The translations under genes and the position numbers were made by a program. A stretch of 64,000 nt of DNA from UBA11051 sp964390495 (GTDB lineage Bacteria > Armatimonadota > Zipacnadia > Zipacnadales > UBA11051): assembly GCA_964390495.1 (NCBI GenBank), contig CAYMIN010000005.1:1-64000 (forward strand), in the 5' to 3' direction. This document shows, in pieces, positions 35,970-44,394 of this stretch. Under the pieces are notes generated by a model that was not told where the DNA came from, searched no databases, and saw nothing but the letters and a program-made list of their open reading frames with translations. Positions within the stretch are counted from its first letter, which is position 1; every line of letters begins with the position of its first letter.

Positions 35970-37232
35970 GTGAACATCTGTATGACACATTACGCTTTCT
36001 ATCCTACCACGGGGGGTGTCGAATCGCACCTGCTGGACCTCTGCGCGGAATTGGCCGATCAGGGCCACGAGGTACACGCCCTGGTGGGTTCCCTGCAGGG
36101 CAGTCCGGAGGAAGAAGAACTTGAGGGCATTCAGGTGCATCGGCGCGACTTCATGGAGCCGTTCGGGATTCGCGAACGCAAGCAGCAGGAGGGCCTGGAA
36201 GCCGAGACGGTGTGGCCCGCCCTGCAGGCCGAGATTCGTGAGGCCTATGAGCAGTTCTGCTCCGACTTCGACATTGATGTGGTTCACGCTCACAACTTCC
36301 ATCACTTCCTGCCCGAGCACGGCCTGGCATTGACCGAGCTGCGTCGGCAAGGGCTGCCGGCTTTCCTGACCATCCACGAGGTGTGGAGTGAGTTCATCTG
36401 TGAGAACCTGCTGCAACGCACCGAATGGGACGGGATCATCACGGTAAGTGAACACGTCGGTGAAGGCATTCGGCAGCAGGCTCCGCATCTGGATAATGTC
36501 CGCCTGATCTACCACGGCATTGACACGGCGCGTCTGTTCACGCCTGAGAACACCAATCCGAAGTGGTCCGACCGCCTGGGATTGCATGACCGGCCGGTAA
36601 TCATTCACCCGGCGCGGATGCTGCCCTGGAAGGGCGTGGTTTACAGCGTAGAGGCGATGGCCGAGGTCCGCGAGCAGTTCCCGGACGCGGTGCTGATTGT
36701 CACCGATACCGAGGACATCGTGGACTGGATTGATGAGCTTAAGGGCTACAAGGAAGAGGTTCTCGGCAAAATAACCGAACTAGGCCTGGCAGACAGCATC
36801 ATAACGCAACCGTTTCCCTATCTGGAGCTGCCGTGGGTCTATAACGACTGCGAGGTAGTGATCTATCCGACCATCGGCGAGGAGCCGTTCGGCCTGGTGC
36901 CGGTGGAGGGCATGGCTTGCGGCAAGCCGACCATTGTTTCGCGCAGCGGCGGCCTGCCTGAGTCGGTGGTTGATGGAAAAACGGGCTTCATCATCCCCAA
37001 GGAGGACTCCCAAGCTCTGGCCGACAAGCTCTGCTTGCTACTGGGTGATCGCGAACTGGCTGAGCGTATGGGACGTAAGGGGCGCGAGCGGGCCAGCAAA
37101 CTGTTCACACGGCAACGCATGGCCCAGGAAGTGGTGGAGTGCTATGAGAGTGCGATGACAAGCGGCGCGCGGAAAGCCGAGAAAGCGCCAAGGACGGATC
37201 GCACTTTGACCGGAGTGCCGGCTGGGCACTAG
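35970..37232 (+). CDS. GT4-family glycosyltransferase
   Basis: A 420-residue GT-B fold transferase. The N-terminal GGVESHLLDLCAELADQGHEVHAL and the C-terminal EEPFGLVPVEGMACGKPTIVS followed by GGLPESVVDGKTGFII are the typical GT4 landmarks; the E-x7-E pair binds the nucleotide sugar. VIHPARMLPWKGV includes the Arg/Lys diphosphate contacts. GTG 35970 has AAGGAG 9 nt upstream. The next gene, a sugar nucleotidyltransferase, could supply the donor (for example NDP-glucose). The acceptor is unknown. It may make a compatible solute, a disaccharide or a surface glycan. The C-terminal ~20 residues are polar and probably disordered. Confidence 0.88.
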   Translation: MNICMTHYAFYPTTGGVESHLLDLCAELADQGHEVHALVGSLQGSPEEEELEGIQVHRRDFMEPFGIRERKQQEGLEAETVWPALQAEIREAYEQFCSDFDIDVVHAHNFHHFLPEHGLALTELRRQGLPAFLTIHEVWSEFICENLLQRTEWDGIITVSEHVGEGIRQQAPHLDNVRLIYHGIDTARLFTPENTNPKWSDRLGLHDRPVIIHPARMLPWKGVVYSVEAMAEVREQFPDAVLIVTDTEDIVDWIDELKGYKEEVLGKITELGLADSIITQPFPYLELPWVYNDCEVVIYPTIGEEPFGLVPVEGMACGKPTIVSRSGGLPESVVDGKTGFIIPKEDSQALADKLCLLLGDRELAERMGRKGRERASKLFTRQRMAQEVVECYESAMTSGARKAEKAPRTDRTLTGVPAGH

Positions 37233-37286
37233 CACCTCGGTCAGAATCCGGCGACCGATGACAAATCGAGAGGGCAGCGAAAGTTG

Positions 37287-38372
37287 ATGGAAAGTACGAC
37301 GACACAGTTGAAGGGACTGATCCTGGCAGCGGGTAGGGGCACGCGGATGCGCCCGCTGACCCATACCGCCGCCAAGCACTTGATTCCGCTGGCGGGCAAG
37401 CCGATGCTCTTCCACGTTATCGAGAATCTGGTTGAGGCCGGTGTGGTGGAAATAGCGATAGTCGTCGGAGAGAACGGTCCTCAGATCGAGGCCGAAGTAG
37501 GGGACGGAAGCGCGCTGGGAGCTAAGATTGACTATGTAGAGCAGCGTTACCCCCAAGGTCTGGCCCACGCAGTCAAGGTCGCTGAGGACTACGTGGGGCA
37601 GCAGCCTTTTGTCGTGTACCTGGGGGACAATATCCTGGGACAGGGCATAAGTCCTTTCGTGGAGCTGTTTGAGGCGGAGAGGCCCGATGCCCTGGTTCTG
37701 CTGAAAGAGGTGGATGACCCCTCGCGTTTTGGGGTGGCGGAACTCGATGACCAGGGGCAGATAGTGAGGCTTGTGGAAAAGCCCGAAGCTCCCCGCAGTA
37801 ACCGCGCAGTGGTGGGTGTCTATCTGTTTGACTCCTGCGTTTTCGAGGCGATCAACAGGATTGAGCCTTCGGCGCGCGGCGAACTGGAAATAACTGATGC
37901 CCTGCAAGAGATGGTCGCGCAAGGGCGGGCAGTACGGGGCGAAATACTTACCGGCTGGTGGCGGGATGCTGGAGTTCCCGCTGATGTGCTGGAGGCTAAT
38001 CAGTTAATGGTGGAGCAACTGGAAAGTTGCAGCAAAGGAACGGTCGAGGGCACTTGCGACATTACGGGGCGAGTGGCCATTGCGGAAGGAGCTCGGGTAG
38101 AATCCAGCACCATCCGCGGCCCGGCTCTGATTGGGGAGGATGCCGTGGTCGTCAACTCCTACATCGGGCCTTTTACCTCGATCGGCCGCGAGGTCGTGGT
38201 GCGCAACAGTGAGATTGACTACAGCATCTTACTGGACGGCTGCCAGGTTCTGAATATGACGGAGCGGGTGGACGGAAGCCTAATCGGCAAAAATGTTCGG
38301 CTGGAAAAGAATGGCAACAGGCCGAGCGCATTCCAAGCCGTATTGGGCGATGAGAGCGAAGTGCGGCTGTGA
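37287..38372 (+). CDS. Sugar-1-phosphate nucleotidylyltransferase with left-handed beta-helix (RmlA/StrD-like)
   Basis: A 361-residue protein. The N-terminal LILAAGRGTRMRPLTHTAAK is the signature loop that binds the NTP; PLAGKPMLFH, LGDNILGQGI and LVEKPEAPRSN are further landmarks of glucose-1-phosphate thymidylyl/uridylyl transferases. From residue ~250 on, hexapeptide repeats (GRVAIAEGARVESSTIRGPALIGEDAVVVN) form a left-handed beta-helix, as in the long StrD-like form of ~355 residues. The product is probably dTDP- or UDP-glucose. ATG 37287 is used; a TTG at 37284 precedes it. It lies 54 nt after the GT4 gene and is followed 46 nt later by a beta-phosphoglucomutase gene, forming a sugar-nucleotide operon. 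Confidence 0.88.
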   Translation: MESTTTQLKGLILAAGRGTRMRPLTHTAAKHLIPLAGKPMLFHVIENLVEAGVVEIAIVVGENGPQIEAEVGDGSALGAKIDYVEQRYPQGLAHAVKVAEDYVGQQPFVVYLGDNILGQGISPFVELFEAERPDALVLLKEVDDPSRFGVAELDDQGQIVRLVEKPEAPRSNRAVVGVYLFDSCVFEAINRIEPSARGELEITDALQEMVAQGRAVRGEILTGWWRDAGVPADVLEANQLMVEQLESCSKGTVEGTCDITGRVAIAEGARVESSTIRGPALIGEDAVVVNSYIGPFTSIGREVVVRNSEIDYSILLDGCQVLNMTERVDGSLIGKNVRLEKNGNRPSAFQAVLGDESEVRL

Positions 38373-38418
38373 AGTGGCGCCGGTAGTAGCGAGCCCAGCT
38401 TCAGCTAGGAAGCCAGGT

Positions 38419-39126
38419 ATGCAGACTTCTTCAGCAAGCCGACAGCCACCGGTTCGGGCGGTGATTCTGGACCTGGACGGGGTCCTGGTTGATACAGCCC
38501 GTTACCACTTCCGAGCCTGGAAGCGGATTGCTGACGAGCTGGGCATAGCTTTCACTGAAAAAGACAACGAGCAGCTCAAAGGTGTCAGCAGGTTGGAATC
38601 GCTTGAGCGCCTGCTGGCGATGGGCGAGCAGGATATGGCCGAGGCGGAGAAACAGCAGTGGACCGATAGGAAAAATGGGTATTATCGCGAGTACCTTAAG
38701 GACCTGGGCGAAGAGGAGATCTTGCCCGGCGCCATCGAACTGCTGGAGGCCTTACGCGGCGCTGAAGTCAAAACGGCAGTGGCGTCGGCGAGCAAGAACG
38801 GCCCGACCATAGTCGAGCGGCTGAGCCTCTCCGGCTACTTCGACGCAGCCGTGTTCGGCCAGGACCTTCAGCACAGCAAGCCCCACCCGCAGGTGTTCGT
38901 AATTGCGGCTGAGCGACTGGCAGAAGCGCCCAGCCAGTGTGTGGTGGTCGAGGACGGAAACGTGGGCGTTGAGGCCGCGCATCGGGCCGGAATGCGCTGT
39001 GTGGGCGTAGGAGACGATCAACATCTGAAGGCTGCGGATTTGGTGGTGGCAAATTTGGCCGGTCTGGCTGTCAGCGATCTGCTGGGACTTCAAGCCAAGA
39101 CGACGGAGCCCACTAAGGCTGGTTGA
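38419..39126 (+). CDS. pgmB: Beta-phosphoglucomutase-type HAD phosphatase/mutase
   Basis: A 235-residue HAD protein. Asp18 (nucleophile) and Asp20 (acid/base) lie in VILDLDGVLVDTARYHFRAW. The phrase KGVSRLESLERLL is the mutase-specific cap signature that separates PgmB from simple phosphatases. AVASASKNGP, HSKPHPQVF and VVVEDGNVGVEAA supply the Ser, Lys and acidic motifs II-IV. It converts beta-glucose 1-phosphate to glucose 6-phosphate in the cytosol. ATG 38419 is preferred (AGGA 8 nt upstream); the frame opens at 38293 inside the previous gene. It is convergent with and overlaps by 14 bp the GH65 phosphorylase gene, which makes exactly its substrate. Confidence 0.9.
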   Translation: MQTSSASRQPPVRAVILDLDGVLVDTARYHFRAWKRIADELGIAFTEKDNEQLKGVSRLESLERLLAMGEQDMAEAEKQQWTDRKNGYYREYLKDLGEEEILPGAIELLEALRGAEVKTAVASASKNGPTIVERLSLSGYFDAAVFGQDLQHSKPHPQVFVIAAERLAEAPSQCVVVEDGNVGVEAAHRAGMRCVGVGDDQHLKAADLVVANLAGLAVSDLLGLQAKTTEPTKAG

Positions 39127-41386
39127 GGGCGAAACGGTGCCGAGTGCCTGAGCTAAGCAATGTCTGTTGCCCCAAAACCACGATTGACAGCGACTGATCG
39201 CCAGGATGGTCATAGTGGGCCAGCAGTTCGCCTTCCGTAATCTGAACCTCCAGAATCCCCCCTCTAATCCAGGCGCGATAGCAGAGCGCTTGCCATTCAG
39301 AGGGGAGTCGCGGCTCCAAGTGTACGGAGCCGTCGCGAGCAATCTGCAGCCCGCCGAAGCCCGCAACCACAGCCAGCCAGGTGCCGCCCATCGCGGCCAT
39401 GTGGAGGCCCTGGTGCGTGTTACCGTAGACATTGGCCAGGTCCGTCATAGCAGACATATCGAAGTAATCTCTGGCCTGCCGCAAGTGTCCCAGGCGTGCA
39501 GCCACCAGAGAATGCACGCTGGGACTGAGTGAGGATTCATGGTCCGTGAGTGGTTCGTAGAAGTCCCAGTTGACCTGTTGGACCTTCTCAGAGAAAGCCT
39601 CCGGCCATAAACGCAACAACATCAGAACATCGGCTTGCTTAATCGGCTTGTTGACTGGGGATTCAGTTGTCGTTTGAAGAAAGCCGTCGTGCTGAGGGAT
39701 GATGCCGGAGGCGGCCAAGGGTAAGTACAACTTGTCGGCGATCTGCCGCCAAGCAGCCGGCTCCTGGGCACTTAGGCCTAGGGTGCGCAAGAGCTGTGCA
39801 ACTGCGCGGCGGTGGCGGTGCTTATCAATTTCTGCGGCGGCGGTCTGCAGGTTCCAGGCGGCCATGTAGTTGGTATAGGCGTTATTGTCAACCATGTCGT
39901 GATGCTCGTCAGGCCCCATCACGCGCCGGATTACATAGCGCTGCTGCTGCGCGTCCCACTCGGCTCGGGATTGCCAGAAGCGGGCGGTCGCGATCATTAG
40001 CTCCAGCCCGTGATGCAGCCAGAAGTTTTGATCGCCGGTGGCTTGGTAGTAGTACCATGCGCCATAGGCTACGTCAGCGCTGATGTGGTGCTCCTGCTCG
40101 CCGGTGACTATGCGGTGCTCGCCATCGGCGGTTTTGATCCAGGTGGGACACTGCTCACAACCGGTAAGGGTCGCCTCCCAGGGGAAGCGAGCGCCGCGAC
40201 ACCCGATCGCCTCAGCGTACTGCCTGGCCTCAGGCAGGGTGCGATGGCGGTAAACGACAAGATTGCGGGCCGCTGGGGGATTGGTGTGCACAAAGAAGGG
40301 TTCCATGAACATCTCTGTGTCCCAGAAGAAATGGCCGCGATAGCCGTGACCGGTCAAGCCCTTGGCCGCAATCGCAACACGGTCATCACTTTCGGCATTG
40401 GCCTGAATGAGCTGGGAGATGCAGTAGCGCAGGGCGTTCTGGGCAAGGGGATCGCCCTCAATCTCGACATCGGCGATTGCCCATTTCCAGTCCCAGGCTG
40501 CGCGGCTTTCCTGAGCCAGTGCCGCGAAGCCCTTGGTGATGCTGCTGCTTGCATTGTGCCGGGCACGCTCCAGAGGCTTGCCTGGCAGGGGATCACGGGA
40601 AGTATGGACGGCATTGAGGCGCTCGATAGCCACAGTCTGCTGAGCGCTGCAGGCGAACTCCCATTCACATTGGAGGCGCTGACCTACTGTAGCGGTTCGC
40701 GACAGCAGCGGTTGGGCCGGCTGGGCGTTTTGGTACAATTGCGCGATTTGGGCCTGGGCTACTGTGATGCCGGATTGGAGTGTACGCACCGTGTGGTGAA
40801 GTCCTGAATCGCCCCAAGGGCCTTGGTCCACCGTCTCGAAGTGAACCGTGCCTTGGCTCGGTGGATCAGCGTCAAATCCCCAGCCCAACCGACATTCCAG
40901 ATCGGCGCTGACCTGAATAGTCATTCGCCAAGCCAGTAGATGCGGGTCAGCCAAGCTGGCAAAGCGCTCGAGGCTCAGCTTCACGCGAACACCGCTGTCC
41001 AGCTCCAGCTCAAGCTGATGGGCCAGGAGACCGTCGCGCAGGTCCAACCAACGCTGCGATGAGATAGTGCGGGCTTGGGGCGATCCGAGACGAACCTGAC
41101 CGAGCCACAGCTCGATGGGGAGCCAGTCAGGCAGGCTTACCAGTTCGTCGGTTTCGTATCGTCCCGGCTGTTGGTCATATACGCCCTGGACAAGTAGGTG
41201 TGGCTGCGAGGATGTCTCCGGCGGTGAGCCTTGGTCAAGCGCGCCCCGGATACCTAGATAGCCGTTGGCTTGGGCGAAAATGGTTTCCAGATGGGCTAGA
41301 CCGGCAGGTGCGGCACCGGACTGGCGAATAATCCAAGGCTCGTCCAAGCTGACAGCCCGTGGCGTCCTGGAATCGGGTAGAGGCAT
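39113..41386 (-). CDS. GH65-family disaccharide phosphorylase
   Basis: A 757-residue protein of normal GH65 length. The N-terminal beta-sandwich (residues ~15-270) begins GLAHLETIFAQANGYLGIRG. The (alpha/alpha)6 barrel carries GLTGHGYRGHFFWDTEMFM, the general acid Glu494 in MGPDEHHDMVDNNAYTNYMA, KQADVLMLLRLW, and the phosphate site HESSLSPSVHS. Family 65 phosphorylases cleave alpha-linked glucose disaccharides (maltose, trehalose, kojibiose, nigerose) to beta-glucose 1-phosphate and glucose. Which sugar is used cannot be read here. The start has AAGAGGAAC a few bases upstream. It is divergent from a MarR regulator and convergent with pgmB. Confidence 0.92.
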   Translation of the reverse strand: MPLPDSRTPRAVSLDEPWIIRQSGAAPAGLAHLETIFAQANGYLGIRGALDQGSPPETSSQPHLLVQGVYDQQPGRYETDELVSLPDWLPIELWLGQVRLGSPQARTISSQRWLDLRDGLLAHQLELELDSGVRVKLSLERFASLADPHLLAWRMTIQVSADLECRLGWGFDADPPSQGTVHFETVDQGPWGDSGLHHTVRTLQSGITVAQAQIAQLYQNAQPAQPLLSRTATVGQRLQCEWEFACSAQQTVAIERLNAVHTSRDPLPGKPLERARHNASSSITKGFAALAQESRAAWDWKWAIADVEIEGDPLAQNALRYCISQLIQANAESDDRVAIAAKGLTGHGYRGHFFWDTEMFMEPFFVHTNPPAARNLVVYRHRTLPEARQYAEAIGCRGARFPWEATLTGCEQCPTWIKTADGEHRIVTGEQEHHISADVAYGAWYYYQATGDQNFWLHHGLELMIATARFWQSRAEWDAQQQRYVIRRVMGPDEHHDMVDNNAYTNYMAAWNLQTAAAEIDKHRHRRAVAQLLRTLGLSAQEPAAWRQIADKLYLPLAASGIIPQHDGFLQTTTESPVNKPIKQADVLMLLRLWPEAFSEKVQQVNWDFYEPLTDHESSLSPSVHSLVAARLGHLRQARDYFDMSAMTDLANVYGNTHQGLHMAAMGGTWLAVVAGFGGLQIARDGSVHLEPRLPSEWQALCYRAWIRGGILEVQITEGELLAHYDHPGDQSLSIVVLGQQTLLSSGTRHRFALNQP

Positions 41387-41522
41387 AGATCTGTTCCTCT
41401 TTCGTGAGTGATGCTACAGCTCCGGCTGTTGACTGTGGCTATTGGGGGTTAGAACTGCGTAGGGCGATATTTGGTTGCTGTCGGTGACATGGTTTGGGAA
41501 TGTGGGGAGTGGCGTTAGCGGC

Positions 41523-41551
41523 TTGACCGGTGAGTTTTCGGTTGATATGAT
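41523..41551 (+). promoter_or_regulatory. Promoter for the MarR-type gene
   Basis: TTGACC (41523-41528), a 17-nt spacer, TATGAT (41546-41551), 70 nt before the GTG at 41621. The 234-nt divergent spacer between this gene and the GH65 gene probably contains both promoters and the regulator's binding site. Confidence 0.6.
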
Positions 41552-41620
41552 TGGCAAAGCAAAGTTTGGAGTTACAGTTATTTTCCCAGACTCGGTGTCT
41601 AAGGAAGGAGTATAACTCAA

Positions 41621-42079
41621 GTGAGTGTGCAAGGACAAACAGCAGTGGCGGCAGACATCATTCGCGATCTATGTAGGATCGTCAAGGCAATTGACGACTT
41701 CTCCAAGCACGTGCAGCGGCGGCATGGGGTGAGCGGCCCGCAATTGTGGGCGCTCTGGGAGCTACGAGAAAGTGGCAAGCTGCAGGTATCGCGCCTGGCA
41801 GAGCGCATGTGTCTGCACGCCTCCACGGTCTCGGGGATTGCCGACCGTTTGGAGGCCAAAGGCCTGGCCACGCGCAGCCGCGATAGCGAGGACCACCGCG
41901 TCGTGGGGCTGAGCATCACCAGCGAAGGGCTGAGACTGCTTGAGGGAACTCCGATTCCGCCGCGACAGGGGATGCAGAATGCGCTGGAGCAGATGCCAGA
42001 AGCGTTTGTGGAGGGGTTAGCCCAGGGGCTGAACACCTTAGTCGCTGTGGCCGAAGCTGGAATACGGCTTGAGGGTTAG
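41621..42079 (+). CDS. MarR-family transcriptional regulator
   Basis: A 152-residue winged-helix protein: GPQLWALWELRESGKLQVSRLAERMCLHASTVSGIADRLEAKGLATRSRDSEDHRVVGLSIT is the MarR HTH and wing, with the DxR-type wing tip (DSEDHRV). Flanking helices (residues ~8-35 and 110-150) form the dimerisation part. GTG 41621 has AAGGAAGGAG 10 nt upstream. It is divergent from the GH65 phosphorylase, so it most simply controls that gene and itself. The ligand is unknown. Confidence 0.9.
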   Translation: MSVQGQTAVAADIIRDLCRIVKAIDDFSKHVQRRHGVSGPQLWALWELRESGKLQVSRLAERMCLHASTVSGIADRLEAKGLATRSRDSEDHRVVGLSITSEGLRLLEGTPIPPRQGMQNALEQMPEAFVEGLAQGLNTLVAVAEAGIRLEG

Positions 42080-42227
42080 GCTGAACAGGATCGGCCACCC
42101 CAAACCGGGCGGCCAGTTGCAGGCATTGTTCGGTCCGCAGTAGATGCGTAAATTCGTCGCGTATGGTACAGCATATCATCGAGAAGGCTGGCCTTCATTA
42201 TGGAGGGCAGCTTTCGTGATTCTGGGG

Positions 42228-42263
42228 ATGCAGGATTCGCCGCTCCGACGGCGAAGTGCTCTC
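42228..42263 (+). repeat. 36-nt conserved hairpin element, copy 2
   Basis: Same flanks as copy 1 at 34146: ATGCAGGATTCGCC at the start, ACGGCGAA in the middle and TGCTCTC at the end. The stem TTCGCC (42236-42241) pairs with GGCGAA (42250-42255) around an 8-nt loop that differs from copy 1. It ends 38 nt before the Kelch-protein start. Confidence 0.65.
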
Positions 42264-42300
42264 AGCGCCTCGAAGGTCGGTAGGCTAAGGAGACAAGCAC

Positions 42301-43293
42301 ATGCGGTTAATCTGTGGACTAATGCTGATTGGAGTGAGTTGTGCTATGGCCGGAGCAACGCAGGGGCCCGACTGGGTCCTGGAGAACGCGCAGGCGGATT
42401 GGCAGGCCCGGGACTCGCAGGGCGAATTCGTGTACGATGATCACATGTGGATTCTGGGAGGCTGGTTCGGCTCGAAGGTGCCTAATCCGCGCGACGTATG
42501 GAAATCGCCGGATGGCAAGCAATGGACGCGGACTGTGGAGGTCGCACCGTGGGAGTACAGCGATCTGTCGGCGGCGCTGGTGTTCGGAGGCAAGATGTGG
42601 TTCATGGGCGGGCGCAAGTTACCCGGAGCCGAGAACAGCAATGAGGTCTGGTCCTCCACGGATGGGGCCGAGTGGACCCTGGAGACCGACGATCCGGGCT
42701 GGTGCCCTCGGGTATCACCTTGCTTCCTGGTGTTCAAGGACAGAATGTGGCTGTTCGGCGGCACGGAGAACTTCTACGACGACAACGATCAGACGCTGAA
42801 GAACGATGTCTGGTCCACCGCTGACGGTCGGGAATGGCGGCTGGAGACGGAGCAGGCCGCCTGGCCGAAGCGGACTCACGCCCAGGCAGTGGTCTTCGAC
42901 AACAAAATGTGGATTATGGGCGGCGGGCGTTGGAACCCGGAGAACATCCCGCTACATGATGTCTGGTGTTCGGAGGACGGTGTGGAGTGGACCCAGGTGC
43001 TCGACGCCGCGCCTTGGAAGCCACGGATGTGGTTTTCTTTGTTGGTCTATCGCGGCTGCATGTGGGTCCTCGGCGGATGGAACAGGTTCAATGGCAACTT
43101 CAATGACGTGTGGTACTCAAAGGACGGTAATGACTGGACGGAACTGAAGTCGGACGTAATCTGGGGAAAGCGCCACGAGCACTCGGCGCTGGTATTCAAG
43201 GACAAGCTCTGGGTTTACGGTGGCTGTGGCGACCAACTGAATAGCGAGGTGTGGAGCCTGGAGCTGCCGGCAGATTGGTCCGGAGATGAGTGA
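42301..43293 (+). CDS. Exported Kelch-repeat beta-propeller protein
   Basis: A 330-residue protein with signal peptide (MRLICGLMLIGVSCAMAGA). Six Kelch-like blades are marked by a W-x-x-GG turn: MWILGGW, MWFMGGR, MWLFGGT, MWIMGGG, MWVLGGW and LWVYGGC, each followed by a DVW.S.DG..W strand. There are no copper ligands of galactose oxidase, so a binding role is more likely than catalysis. AAGGAG lies 8-9 nt before ATG 42301. It is followed 21 nt later by a HEAT-repeat protein, probably in one operon. The 36-nt hairpin element sits in its leader. Confidence 0.85.
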   Translation: MRLICGLMLIGVSCAMAGATQGPDWVLENAQADWQARDSQGEFVYDDHMWILGGWFGSKVPNPRDVWKSPDGKQWTRTVEVAPWEYSDLSAALVFGGKMWFMGGRKLPGAENSNEVWSSTDGAEWTLETDDPGWCPRVSPCFLVFKDRMWLFGGTENFYDDNDQTLKNDVWSTADGREWRLETEQAAWPKRTHAQAVVFDNKMWIMGGGRWNPENIPLHDVWCSEDGVEWTQVLDAAPWKPRMWFSLLVYRGCMWVLGGWNRFNGNFNDVWYSKDGNDWTELKSDVIWGKRHEHSALVFKDKLWVYGGCGDQLNSEVWSLELPADWSGDE

Positions 43294-43314
43294 AGCCGGA
43301 GGGAAGTGATCGGG

Positions 43315-44205
43315 ATGCGAGGACGATGGCCTCAGTGTTTGATGATCGGCTTGCTGGTGTCTGTGCTGATAGGGAGCGCAAAGATGCCGATCTACGCTCA
43401 GCAGAACACGGTCTGGGACTATATCGCGGTGTTCGCCCAGGGCCAAGAGGGACCGGGGATGGAGGCGCAAATGGCGGCGGTCCACGGTCTGGTCGAGATC
43501 GGGCCGGACGCGGTGGCCCCGCTGCTGTCGGTGTTGAACCACCAGAATAAGCATGTGCGGGCGAATGTGGCGCTGGCGCTGGGCAGGCTCAAGGCAGCCG
43601 AGGCGGTCGAGCCGTTGCTGGCAGCCCTGCAAGATGCCGAGCCGAGCGTGCGGGGTGCGGCTGCTGAAGCGCTGGGCAAGATCGGGGACGCCAGAGCGGT
43701 GCAGCCGCTGCTGGCCGAGCTTAGCAAAGAGGAGGAGGCGGAGGTGCGCGGCGCCGAGGTCGGCCTGGGATGGATGCAGGCCAAGGCGGCAGTGCAGCCG
43801 CTGATCGGGCTGCTGCAGGCGGAGAGCTGGGAGGTGCGCTGGCGAGCGGCGCTGGCCCTCGGACAGATCGGCGAGGCGGCGGCCCTGCAGGCGCTTTCAC
43901 CCCTGCGCACCGACGCAGAGACTGTGGTCGCTGCGGCCGCGCTCTGGGCATATGGGACGCTCAGCGGGCAGCCGGATTTCAGCGGATTCCAGGACAATCT
44001 GGGCAGCGAAGAGGCGGGTGTGGTGTACGGCAGCGCCTGGGCGCTCGGGGTCATCGGGGATGCGGGTGCGGTCAAGGTGCTGGCCGGGGCGCTGCAGGGC
44101 GACAACGAGACAGCCCAGGCGGCCAGCAGAGACGTGCTGCTTTGGCTCGATACGCCTGAGGCGCGAACTGCACTCAGTGCGACCGCCACCCAGCCGGCGG
44201 AATGA
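43315..44205 (+). CDS. Exported HEAT-repeat (PBS lyase-like) protein
   Basis: A 296-residue protein with signal region MRGRWPQCLMIGLLVSVLIG. It is composed of ~30-residue HEAT repeats: AVAPLLSVLNHQNKHVRANVALALGRL, AVEPLLAALQDAEPSVRGAAAEALGKI, AVQPLIGLLQAESWEVRWRAALALGQI and others. These mediate protein binding. ATG 43315 is 11 nt after GGAGGG; a GTG at 43306 is too close to it. The gene closely follows the Kelch gene, which may be its partner outside the cytoplasm. Confidence 0.85.
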   Translation: MRGRWPQCLMIGLLVSVLIGSAKMPIYAQQNTVWDYIAVFAQGQEGPGMEAQMAAVHGLVEIGPDAVAPLLSVLNHQNKHVRANVALALGRLKAAEAVEPLLAALQDAEPSVRGAAAEALGKIGDARAVQPLLAELSKEEEAEVRGAEVGLGWMQAKAAVQPLIGLLQAESWEVRWRAALALGQIGEAAALQALSPLRTDAETVVAAAALWAYGTLSGQPDFSGFQDNLGSEEAGVVYGSAWALGVIGDAGAVKVLAGALQGDNETAQAASRDVLLWLDTPEARTALSATATQPAE

Positions 44206-44287
44206 ATGAGGGCGCGGGCCGGTTTCGCTGCGCTCAGCCGGCCCCTCCTTACGGCAACGGCTAACGGCAGAGGGCAATAATGGATAA

Positions 44288-44315
44288 GGGGACAGTCCCT
44301 GAAGGGACAGTCCCC
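44288..44315. terminator. Double palindrome between convergent genes, terminator or small repeat
   Basis: GGGACAGTCCC occurs twice, four bases apart, and each unit is a perfect odd palindrome. The outer arms GGGGAC (44288-44293) and GTCCCC (44310-44315) can also pair. It lies between the convergent HEAT-repeat and GH36-like genes, where a two-way terminator is expected. The style also fits a dispersed intergenic repeat. Confidence 0.5.
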
Positions 44316-44394
44316 GTTTGCTTGGCAGTGAGTGGCCCAGCAAGAGATTCGCAGAAAAGTAGTCCGTGGAACCAAATACCACTGCAAGAACGGG

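Noticed and set aside
40010..40807. Plus-strand open frame (265 codons) inside the GH65 gene
   Set aside because: The GH65 gene on the other strand has all catalytic motifs; this frame has none.
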